A stretch of DNA of 64,000 nucleotides from Shinella sp. PSBB067 (GCF_016839145.1 NZ_CP069303.1:4528501-4592500), one strand, 5' to 3'; positions 1 to 8,897 are shown, counted from the first letter of the stretch. The notes: generated by a model not told the origin, from the letters alone. Numbers and translations are program-made.

Positions 1-1050
1 CGCGACCAGGAGAAGGATTCGGTCAAGTCGATGCTGAAGACGGCCGAAATCGAGCTCCTGCTCGGCAAGCAGGTGTCCACGCGCCTGCTCGGCGCCCATC
101 AGGAACTGGCTTTCCGCGTCGGCAAGATGCGCAAGAAGTTCGCCGCGCAGTACGGCTTCGTCGTGCCGGAAATCAAGGTGTCGGACGACATCACCATTCC
201 CGACAAGTCCTACCAGATCCGCATCCACGGCACGACCGTCGCCTCAAACATCGTGCGGGTCGGCGAAGTGCTCGTGGTCACCGGCGGCGGCCGCAAGCCG
301 AGCGTGCCGGGCGACGACATCCGCGAGCCCGCCTTCGGCATGCCGGCCGTCTCGATCCTGGAGACCTTTGCCGAGGACCTGCGCCGCGAAGGGTTCCACC
401 CGATCGACAACGTGTCGGTCGTCCTCACGCACCTGTCCGAAGTCATCCGCAACAACCTGCCGCAGCTTCTGTCCTACAAGGACGTGAAGGTGCTCATCGA
501 GCGCCTTGATCCGGAATACCGCAAGCTGGCGGACGAGATCTGCTCGTCGCACATGTCCTATTCCGGGCTGCAGGCCGTGCTCAAGCTGCTGCTCGCCGAG
601 CGCGTCTCCATCCGCAACCTGCATCTCATCCTCGAAGCGGTCGCCGAGCTCGCCCCGCATGTCCGCAAGACCGAGCAGATCGTCGAGCATGTGCGCATCC
701 GCATGGCCCAGCAGATCTGCGGCGACCTCACCGACAACGGCATCCTGCCGGTGCTGCGCCTCGGCAACAAGTGGGACATGGTGTTCCACCAGGCGCTCAA
801 GCGCGACTCGAAGGGCGAGATCGTCGAGTTCGACATCGATCCCCGCCAGCTCGAGGAATTCTCCGAGCAGGCGACCCGGGTTATCCGCGAGTTTCTCGAC
901 CGCGGCACGCCGTTTGTGCTGGTCACGTCGCCCGAATCCCGCTCTTATGTGCGCATGATCATCGAGCGCCTCTTCGCCACATTGCCGGTCCTCTCGCATG
1001 TCGAGCTTGCCAAGGGCATCGAGATCAAGATTCTCGGCTCCATCTCATGA
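1..1050 (+). CDS. flhA: Flagellar export protein FlhA, C-terminal half (5' truncated by window)
   Basis: The reading frame is open from base 1, so the gene begins outside the window; about 349 residues of the usual ~700 are present. FlhA is the inner-membrane export-gate protein of the flagellar type III secretion system. What remains is the linker and the cytoplasmic domain that docks chaperone-substrate complexes and FliJ. The conserved signature [11 protein letters not shown] (bases 604-636) and the terminal block ending in EIKILGSIS are FlhA-specific. The membrane-spanning N-terminal half is missing because of the window edge, not because of a mutation. The stop codon overlaps the start of fliR (ATGA), indicating translational coupling in a flagellar operon. 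Confidence 0.95.
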   Translation, partial: RDQEKDSVKSMLKTAEIELLLGKQVSTRLLGAHQELAFRVGKMRKKFAAQYGFVVPEIKVSDDITIPDKSYQIRIHGTTVASNIVRVGEVLVVTGGGRKPSVPGDDIREPAFGMPAVSILETFAEDLRREGFHPIDNVSVVLTHLSEVIRNNLPQLLSYKDVKVLIERLDPEYRKLADEICSSHMSYSGLQAVLKLLLAERVSIRNLHLILEAVAELAPHVRKTEQIVEHVRIRMAQQICGDLTDNGILPVLRLGNKWDMVFHQALKRDSKGEIVEFDIDPRQLEEFSEQATRVIREFLDRGTPFVLVTSPESRSYVRMIIERLFATLPVLSHVELAKGIEIKILGSIS

Positions 1051-1799
1051 TCACCGACCCGCAGGGCACGGTGCTGGCGCTGTTCGCCGCCTTCTGCCGT
1101 GTCGGCGGGTGCTTCATGCTGCTGCCGGGCTTCTCCTCCGCCCGTCTTTCCATGCAGATCCGCCTGTTCCTGGCGGTCGGGATCTCGCTGGCGATCCTGC
1201 CGATCATGTGGGACACGATCTATCCGCACACGTCGGGCGCGCTCGACGGCTATCTCAAGCTCATCGTTTTCGAGACGCTGACCGGCGCGGTCATCGGCCT
1301 CATCGCGCGCTACTACGTGCTCGGCCTGCAATTCGCCGGCACGGTGCTGACCATGATGATGGGCTTCAACTCGCCGCCGACGCCCGATGTGCTGGAGGAC
1401 ACGGCGGAAAACCAGTTGACGAACCTTCTGTCCTTCGCGGGGCTCCTCATTCTCTTCATGCTCGATTTCCACCACGTCGTCCTGCGGGCGCTGGTGGATT
1501 CCTACAATGTCATGCCGCTCGGCGAGGGCTTCAACCCGCAGAGCGCGCTGATCACGCTCACCGACACGCTGAGCCAGACCTTCATGATCATGCTGCGGCT
1601 CGCCAGCCCCTTCATCCTTTACGGCCTGGTCTTCAACGTCTCCATCGGTCTCATCAACAAGCTCGCCCCGCAGATACCGATCTATTTCGTCTCGCTGCCC
1701 TTCATCATCATGGGCGGCATGCTGCTTCTCTATTTCGGCGTTTCCTCGCTGCTGGAGATCTTCACCGCCGGCTTCCTGCCGGTCTTCCGGGGAGAGTAG
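1047..1799 (+). CDS. fliR: Flagellar export protein FliR
   Basis: FliR is an integral membrane component of the flagellar export gate, together with FliP and FliQ. The protein has 250 residues, the usual family length, and is almost entirely hydrophobic, with about six membrane segments. The N-terminal [17 protein letters not shown] segment (two Gly-rich helices) and the family-typical [20 protein letters not shown] loop (around residues 105-125) support the assignment. Its ATG overlaps the flhA stop by 3 bases, so the two are co-translated. The next gene starts 1 base after the fliR stop. Confidence 0.95.
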   Translation: MITDPQGTVLALFAAFCRVGGCFMLLPGFSSARLSMQIRLFLAVGISLAILPIMWDTIYPHTSGALDGYLKLIVFETLTGAVIGLIARYYVLGLQFAGTVLTMMMGFNSPPTPDVLEDTAENQLTNLLSFAGLLILFMLDFHHVVLRALVDSYNVMPLGEGFNPQSALITLTDTLSQTFMIMLRLASPFILYGLVFNVSIGLINKLAPQIPIYFVSLPFIIMGGMLLLYFGVSSLLEIFTAGFLPVFRGE

Positions 1800-1800
1800 C

Positions 1801-2196
1801 ATGGCGCAGAACCGGTCGGACAAGCTGAAGCGCCTCGTGACGGTCCAGCGCCATCTGGAGAAGATGGCGGAGATCGACCTTGCCACCACCACCCGCCAGC
1901 GCCGGGAGGTGGCCGAGACGATGGACGTCGTCGTCGAGGCGATCAACTCGCTCGATCCCGTGCACCGCAGCTTCTCGCGCCACTATTCCGGCCAGTACGG
2001 CAAGCTGCAGCAGCAGGAGCAGATGCTGGCCAACGTGCAGGAGATGCACGAGATGCGCCTGGTGCGCGAGCGCGCCAAGGGCGACCGCATGGAAGACCGC
2101 ATGAAGGAAGCCCGCAGCGCCGAGGACCGCGAGGCGGCGGACGATTCGATCTACGATCTCATCGACCAGCACATCGCCTATAAGGGCGGCGAATAG
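1801..2196 (+). CDS. Coiled-coil protein, possible FliJ-type flagellar export chaperone
   Basis: This 131-residue protein is predicted to be nearly all helical. It is rich in Lys, Arg, Glu and Gln, with long heptad-like stretches (roughly residues 5-50 and 65-115) and no membrane segment or signal peptide. Size, charge and coiled-coil character match FliJ, the ATPase-stalk protein that contacts the FlhA cytoplasmic domain. FliJ is so poorly conserved that sequence reading alone cannot prove it. The gene follows fliR by a single base and so belongs to the flagellar operon. Function is inferred from context and fold type; it could also be another export chaperone. Confidence 0.55.
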   Translation: MAQNRSDKLKRLVTVQRHLEKMAEIDLATTTRQRREVAETMDVVVEAINSLDPVHRSFSRHYSGQYGKLQQQEQMLANVQEMHEMRLVRERAKGDRMEDRMKEARSAEDREAADDSIYDLIDQHIAYKGGE

Positions 2197-2476
2197 CGCT
2201 ATCGCCAAGCCGCTGGAAGAAAAGGCGATTTGCCGCCCGCTTATCTAGCTTGCGCCAAAATGGATTCCGCACCCGCCGCGCTTGCGGCATCGTCATCCGC
2301 CACCAGCCTCCCGTAAGGTTGAGAAGCGATAGTCGCATCAGGACGATGAAGAGGTTTGCCGGAGCGGCCGCGGAAGCGGCGCGGGCGGAACCGTATGTCC
2401 GCGATGGTCATGAGGCTGGCGGACCGCCATGAGGACGGGTCCGGCTCTCGAGGTTTCACCTGAAAGGCTTTGAGAC
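2197..2476. other. 280-bp gap between the coiled-coil gene and flgJ
   Basis: No convincing gene lies here on either strand. I could not identify a clean promoter or a hairpin with a T-run. The flagellar genes on either side point the same way, so the gap either holds an unrecognised internal promoter or is a long intercistronic spacer. Confidence 0.4.
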
Positions 2477-3025
2477 GTGGCAATTACACCCCCCAGCGAC
2501 CTGGTGCTCGACGTCGTGCGCGCGGCCGACCCGGCACAGGTTCAGGAAGCGCAAGCCAAGCTGAAAACGAACCGCGCCGCCTTCGAGGCGAACAGCCTTG
2601 CCGAGGCGGGCGCCGGTTTCCAGGCCGCCGTCGGCATCCTCAACCGCGATACGGCCGCAACGCACGCCGCAGAAGGCGTCAAGGCCGTGGGTGCGAAGGC
2701 CATTCCCGAGCACCTGCGCAAGTTCGAATCGATGGTGCTGCAGAATTTCGTGAAGTCGATGATGCCGGCCGAGAGCGAAGAGGTCTACGGCAAGGGCACG
2801 GCCGGCGAAATCTGGCGCGGCATGATGGCCGACCAGCTCGGCGAGGCGCTGGCCAAGGGCGGCGGCATCGGCATCGCCGAAAGCCTCGCCGCCAAGAGCG
2901 GCGTTACCAAGCGGCCCCAGGAGAACGATGTCGATCGCGTGGCTGCCGGCATGGTGCAGTCCATGCAGCGCCAGGCCTTTGCCGACCTGACGCCGGGCAT
3001 CAAGGAAGACGACAAGAAAGCATAA
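2477..3025 (+). CDS. flgJ: FlgJ-type flagellar rod-binding protein (single domain)
   Basis: The protein has 182 residues and a GTG start (MAITPPSD...). The middle section, around residues 82-135, carries the rod-binding domain pattern: a FESMVLQNFVKSMMP helix, then YGKGTAGEIWRGMMADQLGE and a Gly-rich GGGIGIAESL turn. In enterobacteria this domain is fused to a peptidoglycan hydrolase; here, as in other alphaproteobacteria (CheL/FlgJ), the hydrolase domain is absent. The protein should act in the periplasm in rod assembly. A FlgN-like gene follows after 15 bases, so the two are probably co-transcribed. Confidence 0.8.
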   Translation: MAITPPSDLVLDVVRAADPAQVQEAQAKLKTNRAAFEANSLAEAGAGFQAAVGILNRDTAATHAAEGVKAVGAKAIPEHLRKFESMVLQNFVKSMMPAESEEVYGKGTAGEIWRGMMADQLGEALAKGGGIGIAESLAAKSGVTKRPQENDVDRVAAGMVQSMQRQAFADLTPGIKEDDKKA

Positions 3026-3040
3026 GCGGAGAACAAGAAA

Positions 3041-3409
3041 ATGGAACAGGCGAACAACGAATTGCGGATCCGCACCGTCCTCGGCCGGCTCGAGACGATC
3101 ATCGACAACGAGAACGACAATATCGGCAGCGATCCCCATTTCGATCTGCCCACCTCGAATGCCCACAAGAGCCGTTGCCTCTACGAACTGGCGATGCTGA
3201 CGCGCGACGTGCGGCCGGAAGAGGTTCCGCCGACCTTCTCGACGCAGCTCGGCCGCGTGCGCGAGAAGCTCGCCACCAACGCCCAGCGCGTTTCGGCCCA
3301 CCTGGAAGCGGTGCGGGAGGTCGTCGTCATCCTGAAGAATGCCGTTCAGGACCTGGAGGCTGACGGCACCTATTCGCAGGAACAGTTCCGCCTGGGTTAC
3401 GGTACATGA
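3041..3409 (+). CDS. FlgN-like flagellar export chaperone
   Basis: The 122-residue, mostly helical, charged protein has no signal or membrane segment. Length, position after flgJ and the helical pattern (LxxLETIIDNEND near the N-terminus, then long amphipathic helices with LREVVVILKNA-like spacing near the C-terminus) fit FlgN-type chaperones for hook-associated proteins. The N-terminal LETIIDNENDNI segment is the best family resemblance I can see. The stop codon overlaps the next gene's start by 4 bases (ATGA). The FlgN assignment is from family resemblance and context; no catalytic motif exists to confirm it. Confidence 0.6.
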   Translation: MEQANNELRIRTVLGRLETIIDNENDNIGSDPHFDLPTSNAHKSRCLYELAMLTRDVRPEEVPPTFSTQLGRVREKLATNAQRVSAHLEAVREVVVILKNAVQDLEADGTYSQEQFRLGYGT

Positions 3410-3933
3410 TCAAGCTGATAGGCACCGGCGTCTGGATTCTCGCGATCACGCTCGCCTCCGTCTACTTCTCGCTCAAGATGGCGTCGGCCCCGAAGGTCGA
3501 TGCGGCCGCGGCCGAGCGAGAGGCGGCGATGGAATTCGTCAGCGGCCTGACCACGACGGTGCCTGTGATCGGGGAGGGAGGGGTCAGCGGCTACCTGCTG
3601 ACCAAGCTCGCCTACAAGGCGAACAAGGACCTTGCGGCCAAGCAGGTCGTGCCCTTGCCGGAAATGATCACCGACGAGCTCTATACGCTGCTCGTCGGCA
3701 AGAAGATGATCGACGTTGCGGCGGCGGGCAGCTTCGACCTCGATGCTTTCCGGGGCGTGGTGAAGGAGGGGCTGAACCGCCGCTTCGGCGCCGAGGTCAT
3801 CGCCGAGGTCTATGTCGAGCAGATCGACTACCTCACCACCGCCTCCGTGGCGAACCCGCCGCCGAAGCGCGGCGTGACGCTCTTCAAGGGCGAGGTCCCG
3901 GCGGTCGAAACGGCGCCGAAGAGCGGGCACTGA
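3406..3933 (+). CDS. Single-pass membrane protein at end of flagellar operon, FliL/MotF-like
   Basis: The protein has 175 residues. One N-terminal membrane helix (about residues 5-24) is followed by a periplasmic domain. The stretch near residues 120-145 (a VVKEGLNRRFGAEVIAEVYV-type helix leading into a strand) resembles the C-terminal helix-strand pattern of FliL proteins, which bind stator units around the motor. Rhizobia have a FliL paralogue named MotF, so that identity is worth testing. The gene is translationally coupled to the FlgN-like gene, which supports a motility role. Alternative: an uncharacterised membrane protein specific to rhizobial flagellar operons. Confidence 0.5.
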   Translation: MIKLIGTGVWILAITLASVYFSLKMASAPKVDAAAAEREAAMEFVSGLTTTVPVIGEGGVSGYLLTKLAYKANKDLAAKQVVPLPEMITDELYTLLVGKKMIDVAAAGSFDLDAFRGVVKEGLNRRFGAEVIAEVYVEQIDYLTTASVANPPPKRGVTLFKGEVPAVETAPKSGH

Positions 3934-3959
3934 TACCCTCCGCCGATGATCGACACCCG

Positions 3960-3989
3960 AAGGCCGGTCGCCTACAGCGAGCCGGCCTT
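3960..3989. terminator. Weak hairpin between convergent genes
   Basis: An AAGGCCGG/CCGGCCTT stem (3960-3967 with 3982-3989) plus an inner 3-bp stem sits where the flagellar operon and the minus-strand glycosyltransferase gene converge; it overlaps the latter's stop codon. There is no T-run, so intrinsic termination is uncertain. Confidence 0.35.
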
Positions 3990-4760
3990 TGCCGTCCTTG
4001 CCGGGCCGCGTGATGCCGTCACGCTCGACAGCTTGTGGCGCAGGACATGATAAAGGAAGACAGGTGCGGCGAGATCCGGCTGCCTGGCGAAGCGGCGCAG
4101 CCGCTCCAGACGGCTCGCGCGAACGGCGGCCGCCTTACGATACGTGCCGTCGGCAATCGCCTCGAACAGGCCCGCGACGCTCAATACCAGCCGGGCGTGG
4201 CCGGGCCCGACATGCCGGTCGATCCATGTTTCCTGTGCCGGGCTGCCCATGGAGACGAGCAATATGTCCGCCTTCGCGGCGCGCACGCGCTCCATGACCG
4301 CATCGGATTGCGCCCGGTCGAAGGCGCCGTCGGCGATCGGCAGGATGTCGTGCCAGGGCGTGTGGCGGCGCAGTTCCTCCGCCGCCTGCATCAGCATGGC
4401 CTGCTCCCCGCCGACCAGCGCGACGCGCATGGGCCGCGCAAGATAGGTCAGAAGCGCCGGCACGAATGTGGTGCCGCTGAGATTTGCCGGAAATCTCCGG
4501 CCGTGGAACATCTTGGAGGCGATGTCGATGCCGTCGCCTTCGGGCAGCACGATCTGGCGCTCCAGCACGGCCCGGTATTCCCTGTCGCTCATCATGCGGT
4601 TGCCGTTCCTTGCGTCGAGGAAGGCGATGACGCTTTGCCCGAAGGGCAGGCTGGCCATTTCTTCCGCGAAGGCCAGCGCCTCCGCCCAGCCGAGGTCGTA
4701 GACCGGCAGGCCGAGAATGTCCCGTTGCGAAGCGGCGATGTTGCCCGACGCGAAGGTCAT
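3972..4760 (-). CDS. WecG/TagA/CpsF-family glycosyltransferase
   Basis: This family transfers N-acetylmannosamine-type sugars to lipid-linked acceptors during surface polysaccharide synthesis. I chose the ATG at 4760, giving 262 residues, because an AAGGGAAGGAA ribosome-binding site precedes it and the protein then begins at the family's natural N-terminus (LGLPVYDLGW). Family landmarks are the DGIDIASKMF segment (substrate-binding Asp) around residue 73 and the ILLVSMGSPAQETWIDRH block (GxPxQE-W) near residue 190. There is no membrane segment; these enzymes are peripheral. The gene stands alone, so its acceptor polymer cannot be inferred. Confidence 0.8.
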   Translation of the reverse strand: MTFASGNIAASQRDILGLPVYDLGWAEALAFAEEMASLPFGQSVIAFLDARNGNRMMSDREYRAVLERQIVLPEGDGIDIASKMFHGRRFPANLSGTTFVPALLTYLARPMRVALVGGEQAMLMQAAEELRRHTPWHDILPIADGAFDRAQSDAVMERVRAAKADILLVSMGSPAQETWIDRHVGPGHARLVLSVAGLFEAIADGTYRKAAAVRASRLERLRRFARQPDLAAPVFLYHVLRHKLSSVTASRGPARTAKAGSL

Positions 4761-5253
4761 GACGCAGTTCCTTCCCTTGCGGCTGCCCGACTCCAGCAGG
4801 TCATCACCCGCGCGGCCGGCGCATTCTGCAATGCCCGCGGAACCGGCGTCGTGCCGCTTCCGCAAGGCTTGCCCTGCCGTCGATCTAGCAAGTTCGCCTG
4901 AAGGGCCGTTTAAGGATTTCGGGAAAACACGGTCGAGCAGATTCACGCTTCGCTAACCATGCGATCAAGCCTTTGATACATATGTGTATTTTGCAGATTT
5001 CACGATTTTTGCGGTTCCGGCGGCCGAAGAATTCCTCATCGACGGCGTCCGGCGGGGACCTTGCGGCGCTTGAAGGGTTTCGGCACGGCACATCGCAGCA
5101 ATGACGCGAAAGCGCCTTGCATGCGGTTTTGCGTCGCGCTTCCCGTCCGGGGCGCTTGAAATTATGTGATTTGGACAGCATAGGGCGTTAAGAGGCCATC
5201 CCGTCGAACGGCCGCCCCACTAGAGTGGGTTCAAAGCATCCAGGGAGAGAAAT
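4761..5253. other. 493-bp intergenic region between divergent glycosyltransferase and folD genes
   Basis: No gene is supported; a minus-strand open frame at 4885-5181 has codon use unlike its neighbours and no ribosome-binding site. The part around 4970-5015 is clearly richer in A and T than its surroundings and contains an ACATATGT palindrome (4978-4985). The promoters of both flanking genes must lie here, but I could not place -35/-10 elements with confidence. Confidence 0.5.
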
Positions 5254-6153
5254 GTGACCACCATTATCGATGGGAAGCAGGTTGCCGCTTCCGTGATTGA
5301 GAGCGTCAAGTCCGCGACCGCCGCGCTGGAGAAGGATGCAGGCGTCAAGCCCGGCCTTGCCGTCGTCATCGTCGGCGACGATCCGGCCAGCCACGCCTAT
5401 GTCTCTTCCAAGAGCCGCATGGCCAAGGAATGCGGCTTCAACTCCATCCAGCATACGTTGCCGGAGGAGACGACGCAGGAAGAACTCGCCCGTCTCGTCG
5501 AGACCCTCAATGCCGACGAGAACATTCACGGCATCCTCGTGCAGCTTCCCCTGCCGAAGCACCTGAATTCGGAGCCGATCATCCAGTCGATCCGGCCGGA
5601 AAAGGACGTCGACGGCCTGCACGTGGTCAATGCCGGCAAGGTCGCGACGGGCGATCTCGATGGCGGCCTCGTCTCCTGCACGCCGGCCGGCGCCATGGTC
5701 TTCGTGCGGCGCACGCATGGCGAGGATCTGTCCGGCCTCAATGCCGTGGTGATCGGCCGCTCCAACCTCTTCGGAAAGCCGATGTCGGCGCTGCTGCTCG
5801 CCGCCAATGCGACCGTCACGACCGCCCATTCGCGCACGAAGGACCTGCCCGCCGTCTGCCGCAACGCCGACATCCTCGTGGCGGCCGTCGGCCGGCCGGA
5901 AATGGTCAAGGCCGATTGGGTGAAGCCCGGCGCGACCGTCATCGATGTCGGCATCAATCGTGTCCCGGCCCCGGAGAGGGGCGAGGGCAAGTCGCGCCTC
6001 GTCGGCGACGTCGCCTTCGAGGAATGCGCGAAGGTGGCGGGTGTCATCACCCCCGTCCCGGGCGGTGTCGGCCCGATGACCATCGCCATGCTGATGGCCA
6101 ATACCGTGATCGCCGCCTACCGCAAGGCCGGCAGGACGCCCCCGAAGTTCTGA
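5254..6153 (+). CDS. folD: Bifunctional methylenetetrahydrofolate dehydrogenase/cyclohydrolase FolD
   Basis: FolD interconverts 5,10-methylene-, 5,10-methenyl- and 10-formyl-tetrahydrofolate with NADP+, supplying one-carbon units for purine and formyl-Met-tRNA synthesis. At 299 residues it has family length. The catalytic Tyr49-xxx-Lys53 pair (YVSSK), [14 protein letters not shown], the nucleotide-binding [13 protein letters not shown] loop and the [10 protein letters not shown] signature are all present. The start is GTG at 5254, since the overlapping ATG at 5252 is followed at once by a stop; an AGGGAGAG site (5242-5249) precedes it. It is a single-gene unit followed by a strong hairpin shared with aglR. 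Confidence 0.97.
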   Translation: MTTIIDGKQVAASVIESVKSATAALEKDAGVKPGLAVVIVGDDPASHAYVSSKSRMAKECGFNSIQHTLPEETTQEELARLVETLNADENIHGILVQLPLPKHLNSEPIIQSIRPEKDVDGLHVVNAGKVATGDLDGGLVSCTPAGAMVFVRRTHGEDLSGLNAVVIGRSNLFGKPMSALLLAANATVTTAHSRTKDLPAVCRNADILVAAVGRPEMVKADWVKPGATVIDVGINRVPAPERGEGKSRLVGDVAFEECAKVAGVITPVPGGVGPMTIAMLMANTVIAAYRKAGRTPPKF

Positions 6154-6166
6154 AGCGGTTTCCGGC

Positions 6167-6192
6167 AAAAGGGCGCCCTTGGGGCGCCTTTT
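6167..6192. terminator. Bidirectional terminator between folD and aglR
   Basis: The hairpin AAAAGG(G)CGCCC / GGGCGCCTTTT has one bulged G and a 3-4 base loop. It is flanked by an A-run on the left and a T-run on the right, so it can terminate transcription from both converging genes. Confidence 0.8.
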
Positions 6193-7217
6193 CATTTGGC
6201 GGGCGCCGGTCCCGTCGAGGCGCGCACGATGAGGTCGGCTTTCCAGAGTTCCTGCTGCGGCAATGTCTCCAGGTCGAGAATACCCGCGATGAGGCGGCGG
6301 GCGATGCGCTGGCCCGCGGCGCGCAGCGACGAGCGGGTCGTCGTCAGCGGCACCATGAAATTTTCCGGCTTCAGCATCGGCAGCACGTCGTCATGGGCAA
6401 TCAGCGAGATGTCCGCGCCGAGCTTCAATCCCGCCTGGTTGATCGCGCGCACCGCGCCGAGAGCAAGGACCGTGCTGGAGCAGAGCACCGCCGTCGGCGG
6501 CGTTTCGAGCTGGAGGAAGCGTTCCATGGCGGTGAAACCGTGCTCGTCCGTCATCTGCGAGTGCTGCACGCATTCCTCGCGCAGCGTCAGGCCGTGTTCG
6601 GCGAGCGCGCGTTCCGTGCCTTTGCGGCGGCGGATCGCGAAGGCGAGGTAGTCCGGCCCGTTGATGAGGGCGAACTGGCGGTGGCCGAGCTGCGCGAGCA
6701 GGCGGGCGGCATCGTAGAAGGCGCCGGTATTGTCGATGTCCACGAAGGGGTAATCGGTGGCGACGCCGATCGACCGCCCGTGCACGACGAAAGGCATCTT
6801 CAGCGACTTCAGCATGGCGATGCGCGGATCCTTCTCGCGCATGTAGGCAAGGAACAGCGCATCGACATTGCCGCTCGCCACCAGCCGCCGGCAGGTCGCC
6901 GCCTCGTCTTCCGGATGGCTCGGATTGATGACGAAATGGAAATCGTGCTTGACCGCCTCGTCGCCGAGGCCGGCCAGGAATTCGCCGAAATGCACGTCGG
7001 ATTCGATGCCATCGGCGGTCGGCATGACGAGGCCGATGGAACCGGCCCGGCCGGTCGCAAGGCGCTGGGCGGCGCGGTTCGGACGGTATCCGGTCTCCCT
7101 GACGGCCTCGAGCACGCGTTGGCGCGTCTCGGCATTGACCTCGGGATAGCCGTTCAACGCCCTGCTCACGGTTGTCTGGGAGAGGCCCAGCAATTGCGAT
7201 AACTGCTTGAGATTCAC
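6192..7217 (-). CDS. aglR: LacI-family repressor of the alpha-glucoside locus
   Basis: I place the start at the GTG at 7217 (341 residues), because a LacI helix-turn-helix normally begins within a few residues of the N-terminus: VNLKQLSQLLGLSQTTVSRAL is followed by NGYPEVNAETR, the hinge-helix region and a periplasmic-binding-like sensor domain (about residues 60-340). Divergence from aglEFGAK and two near-identical AAGCGCTTTGAATT sites, one before each gene, indicate that it represses the transporter and itself. The inducer is inferred to be an alpha-glucoside such as sucrose, maltose or trehalose. An upstream in-frame start would add about 28 poorly family-like residues and run across the operator. 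Confidence 0.88.
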   Translation of the reverse strand: MNLKQLSQLLGLSQTTVSRALNGYPEVNAETRQRVLEAVRETGYRPNRAAQRLATGRAGSIGLVMPTADGIESDVHFGEFLAGLGDEAVKHDFHFVINPSHPEDEAATCRRLVASGNVDALFLAYMREKDPRIAMLKSLKMPFVVHGRSIGVATDYPFVDIDNTGAFYDAARLLAQLGHRQFALINGPDYLAFAIRRRKGTERALAEHGLTLREECVQHSQMTDEHGFTAMERFLQLETPPTAVLCSSTVLALGAVRAINQAGLKLGADISLIAHDDVLPMLKPENFMVPLTTTRSSLRAAGQRIARRLIAGILDLETLPQQELWKADLIVRASTGPAPAK

Positions 7218-7242
7218 ATGCTTAGCTTTCTTGAAACATTCG

Positions 7243-7256
7243 AAGCGCTTTGAATT
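7243..7256. promoter_or_regulatory. LacI-type operator upstream of aglR
   Basis: AAGCGCTTTGAATT contains the palindrome AAGCGCTT (7243-7250), the classic CG-centred LacI-family half-site pair. It lies 26 bases upstream of the proposed aglR start, suggesting autoregulation. The identical 14-mer recurs 210 bp away before aglE. Confidence 0.75.
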
Positions 7257-7451
7257 CCTCCGGCCGGCGTCTCGCCGGTCGCCTCCAAAACGCCCCGGCA
7301 TCTAACATCAGCAAAACCTTCAGGAAAAGCCGCATCTGGCCGTTTTGCGACGCAAAACTACGCTGCACTGCACCAGAAGCGGCATTTCCCATTCAAATGA
7401 TTTAGGGGGTACTTGACGAGGATGAGGGGTAGATGGGATGAAAGGAAATCC

Positions 7452-7466
7452 AAAGCGCTTTGAATT
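7452..7466. promoter_or_regulatory. LacI-type operator upstream of aglE
   Basis: AAAGCGCTTTGAATT contains the perfect 10-bp palindrome AAAGCGCTTT (7452-7461). It lies 64 bases upstream of the aglE start and about 34 bases downstream of a possible -35 element, TTGACG (7413-7418), so a bound repressor could block transcription of the operon. Confidence 0.8.
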
Positions 7467-7529
7467 TTGGCGTTTTTTAGGGAATGCCTGCCCCGGGAGA
7501 GGGCGGGTTTGCTATGGGAGGCAAATCAG

Positions 7530-8888
7530 GTGAAGAAGACATTGATGATGACCGCTGCCCTCGCGTTTCTGATGGCCGGCGGCGCCGTCGCGGCTGATCT
7601 GAAATTCAAGCCGGGCGAGGATTCCAAGTTCAACTGGCAGAGCTTCGAGGACTTCAAGAAGGACCACGACCTCAAGGGCCAGACGCTCACCATCTTCGGC
7701 CCGTGGCGCGGCGAGGACGAAGCGCTCTTCAAGAATGTCTATGCCTATTTCGTCGAGGCGACGGGCGTCGACCTGAAATACTCCTCCTCCGAGAACTACG
7801 AGCAGCAGATCGTCATCGACACGCAGGCCGGCAGCCCGCCCGACGTCGCCATCCTGCCGCAGCCGGGCCTGATCGCCGACCTCGCCTCCAAGGGTTACCT
7901 GACGCCGCTCGGCGACGAGACGAAGCAGTGGCTGCTCGACAACTATGCCGCCGGCCAATCCTGGGTCGACCTGTCGACCTACAAGGGCAAGGACGGCAAC
8001 GCCGCGCTCTTCGCCTTCCCCTACAAGATCGACGTGAAGTCGCTGGTCTGGTACGTGCCGGAGAACTTCGAGGACGCCGGCTATGAAGTGCCGAAGACCA
8101 TGGAAGACCTCAAGGCGCTGACCGAGAAGATCGTCGCCGACGGCGGCACGCCCTGGTGCATCGGCCTCGGTTCGGGCGGCGCCACCGGCTGGCCGGCGAC
8201 CGACTGGGTCGAGGACCTGATGCTTCGCACGGCATCGCCGGAAACCTACGACAAGTGGGTGACGAACGGCATTCCCTTCACCGATGCCGCCGTGGTCGGC
8301 GCGCTCGACGAATTCGGCTGGTTCGCCAAGAACGACAAGTTCGTCGACGGCGGCGCGGCGGCGGTCGCCTCCACCGACTTCCGCGACAGCCCGAAGGGCC
8401 TCTTCGCCTCGCCGCCGAAGTGCTACCTGCACCACCAGGCATCGTTCATCCCGTCCTTCTTCCCGGAGGGCACGGTGGTCGGCCAGGATGCGGACTTCTT
8501 CTACATGCCGCCCTATGCCAGCAAGCCGGAACTCGGCAACCCGGTCCTCGGTGCCGGCACGCTCGCCATGATCACCAGGGACACGCCCGCCTCGCGCGCC
8601 TTCATCGAGTTCCTCAAGACGCCGATCGCCCATGAGGTGTGGATGGCGCAGTCGAGCTTCCTGACGCCCTTCAAGAGCGCCAACAAGGAAGCCTATGCCA
8701 ATGCCCCGATGAAGAAGCAGGGCGAGATCCTGCTCGATTCGACGACCTTCCGCTTCGACGGTTCCGACCTGATGCCGGGCAAGATCGGCGCGGGCGCGTT
8801 CTGGACGGGCATGGTCGACTTCGTCGGCGGCAAGTCGGCCAACGACGTGGCGGCCGATATCCAGAAGGCCTGGGACGCCATCAAGTAG
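7530..8888 (+). CDS. aglE: Alpha-glucoside ABC transporter, periplasmic binding protein
   Basis: This is the substrate-binding component for alpha-glucoside uptake. The start is the GTG at 7530, preceded by GGGAGG (7516-7521), giving 452 residues. It opens with a clean Sec signal (VKKTLMMTAALAFLMAGG...) cleaved near AVAA-DLKF. The body is a family-1 extracellular solute-binding fold with many aromatic residues (YSSSENYEQQ, WYVPENFEDAGY), as in sugar-binding proteins. It is the first gene of aglEFGAK, and a strong hairpin directly after it probably makes the binding protein more abundant than the membrane parts. The assignment rests on operon composition plus family resemblance. Confidence 0.92.
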   Translation: MKKTLMMTAALAFLMAGGAVAADLKFKPGEDSKFNWQSFEDFKKDHDLKGQTLTIFGPWRGEDEALFKNVYAYFVEATGVDLKYSSSENYEQQIVIDTQAGSPPDVAILPQPGLIADLASKGYLTPLGDETKQWLLDNYAAGQSWVDLSTYKGKDGNAALFAFPYKIDVKSLVWYVPENFEDAGYEVPKTMEDLKALTEKIVADGGTPWCIGLGSGGATGWPATDWVEDLMLRTASPETYDKWVTNGIPFTDAAVVGALDEFGWFAKNDKFVDGGAAAVASTDFRDSPKGLFASPPKCYLHHQASFIPSFFPEGTVVGQDADFFYMPPYASKPELGNPVLGAGTLAMITRDTPASRAFIEFLKTPIAHEVWMAQSSFLTPFKSANKEAYANAPMKKQGEILLDSTTFRFDGSDLMPGKIGAGAFWTGMVDFVGGKSANDVAADIQKAWDAIK

Positions 8889-8897
8889 ATCCCGGTG

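Noticed and set aside
2250..2432. Short open frame in the space before flgJ
   Set aside because: No ribosome-binding site; Arg/Ala-rich composition typical of chance frames in GC-rich DNA.
4885..5181. 98-residue minus-strand open frame upstream of the glycosyltransferase gene
   Set aside because: No ribosome-binding site, atypical codon use, overlaps an AT-rich likely promoter region and shows no recognisable family.
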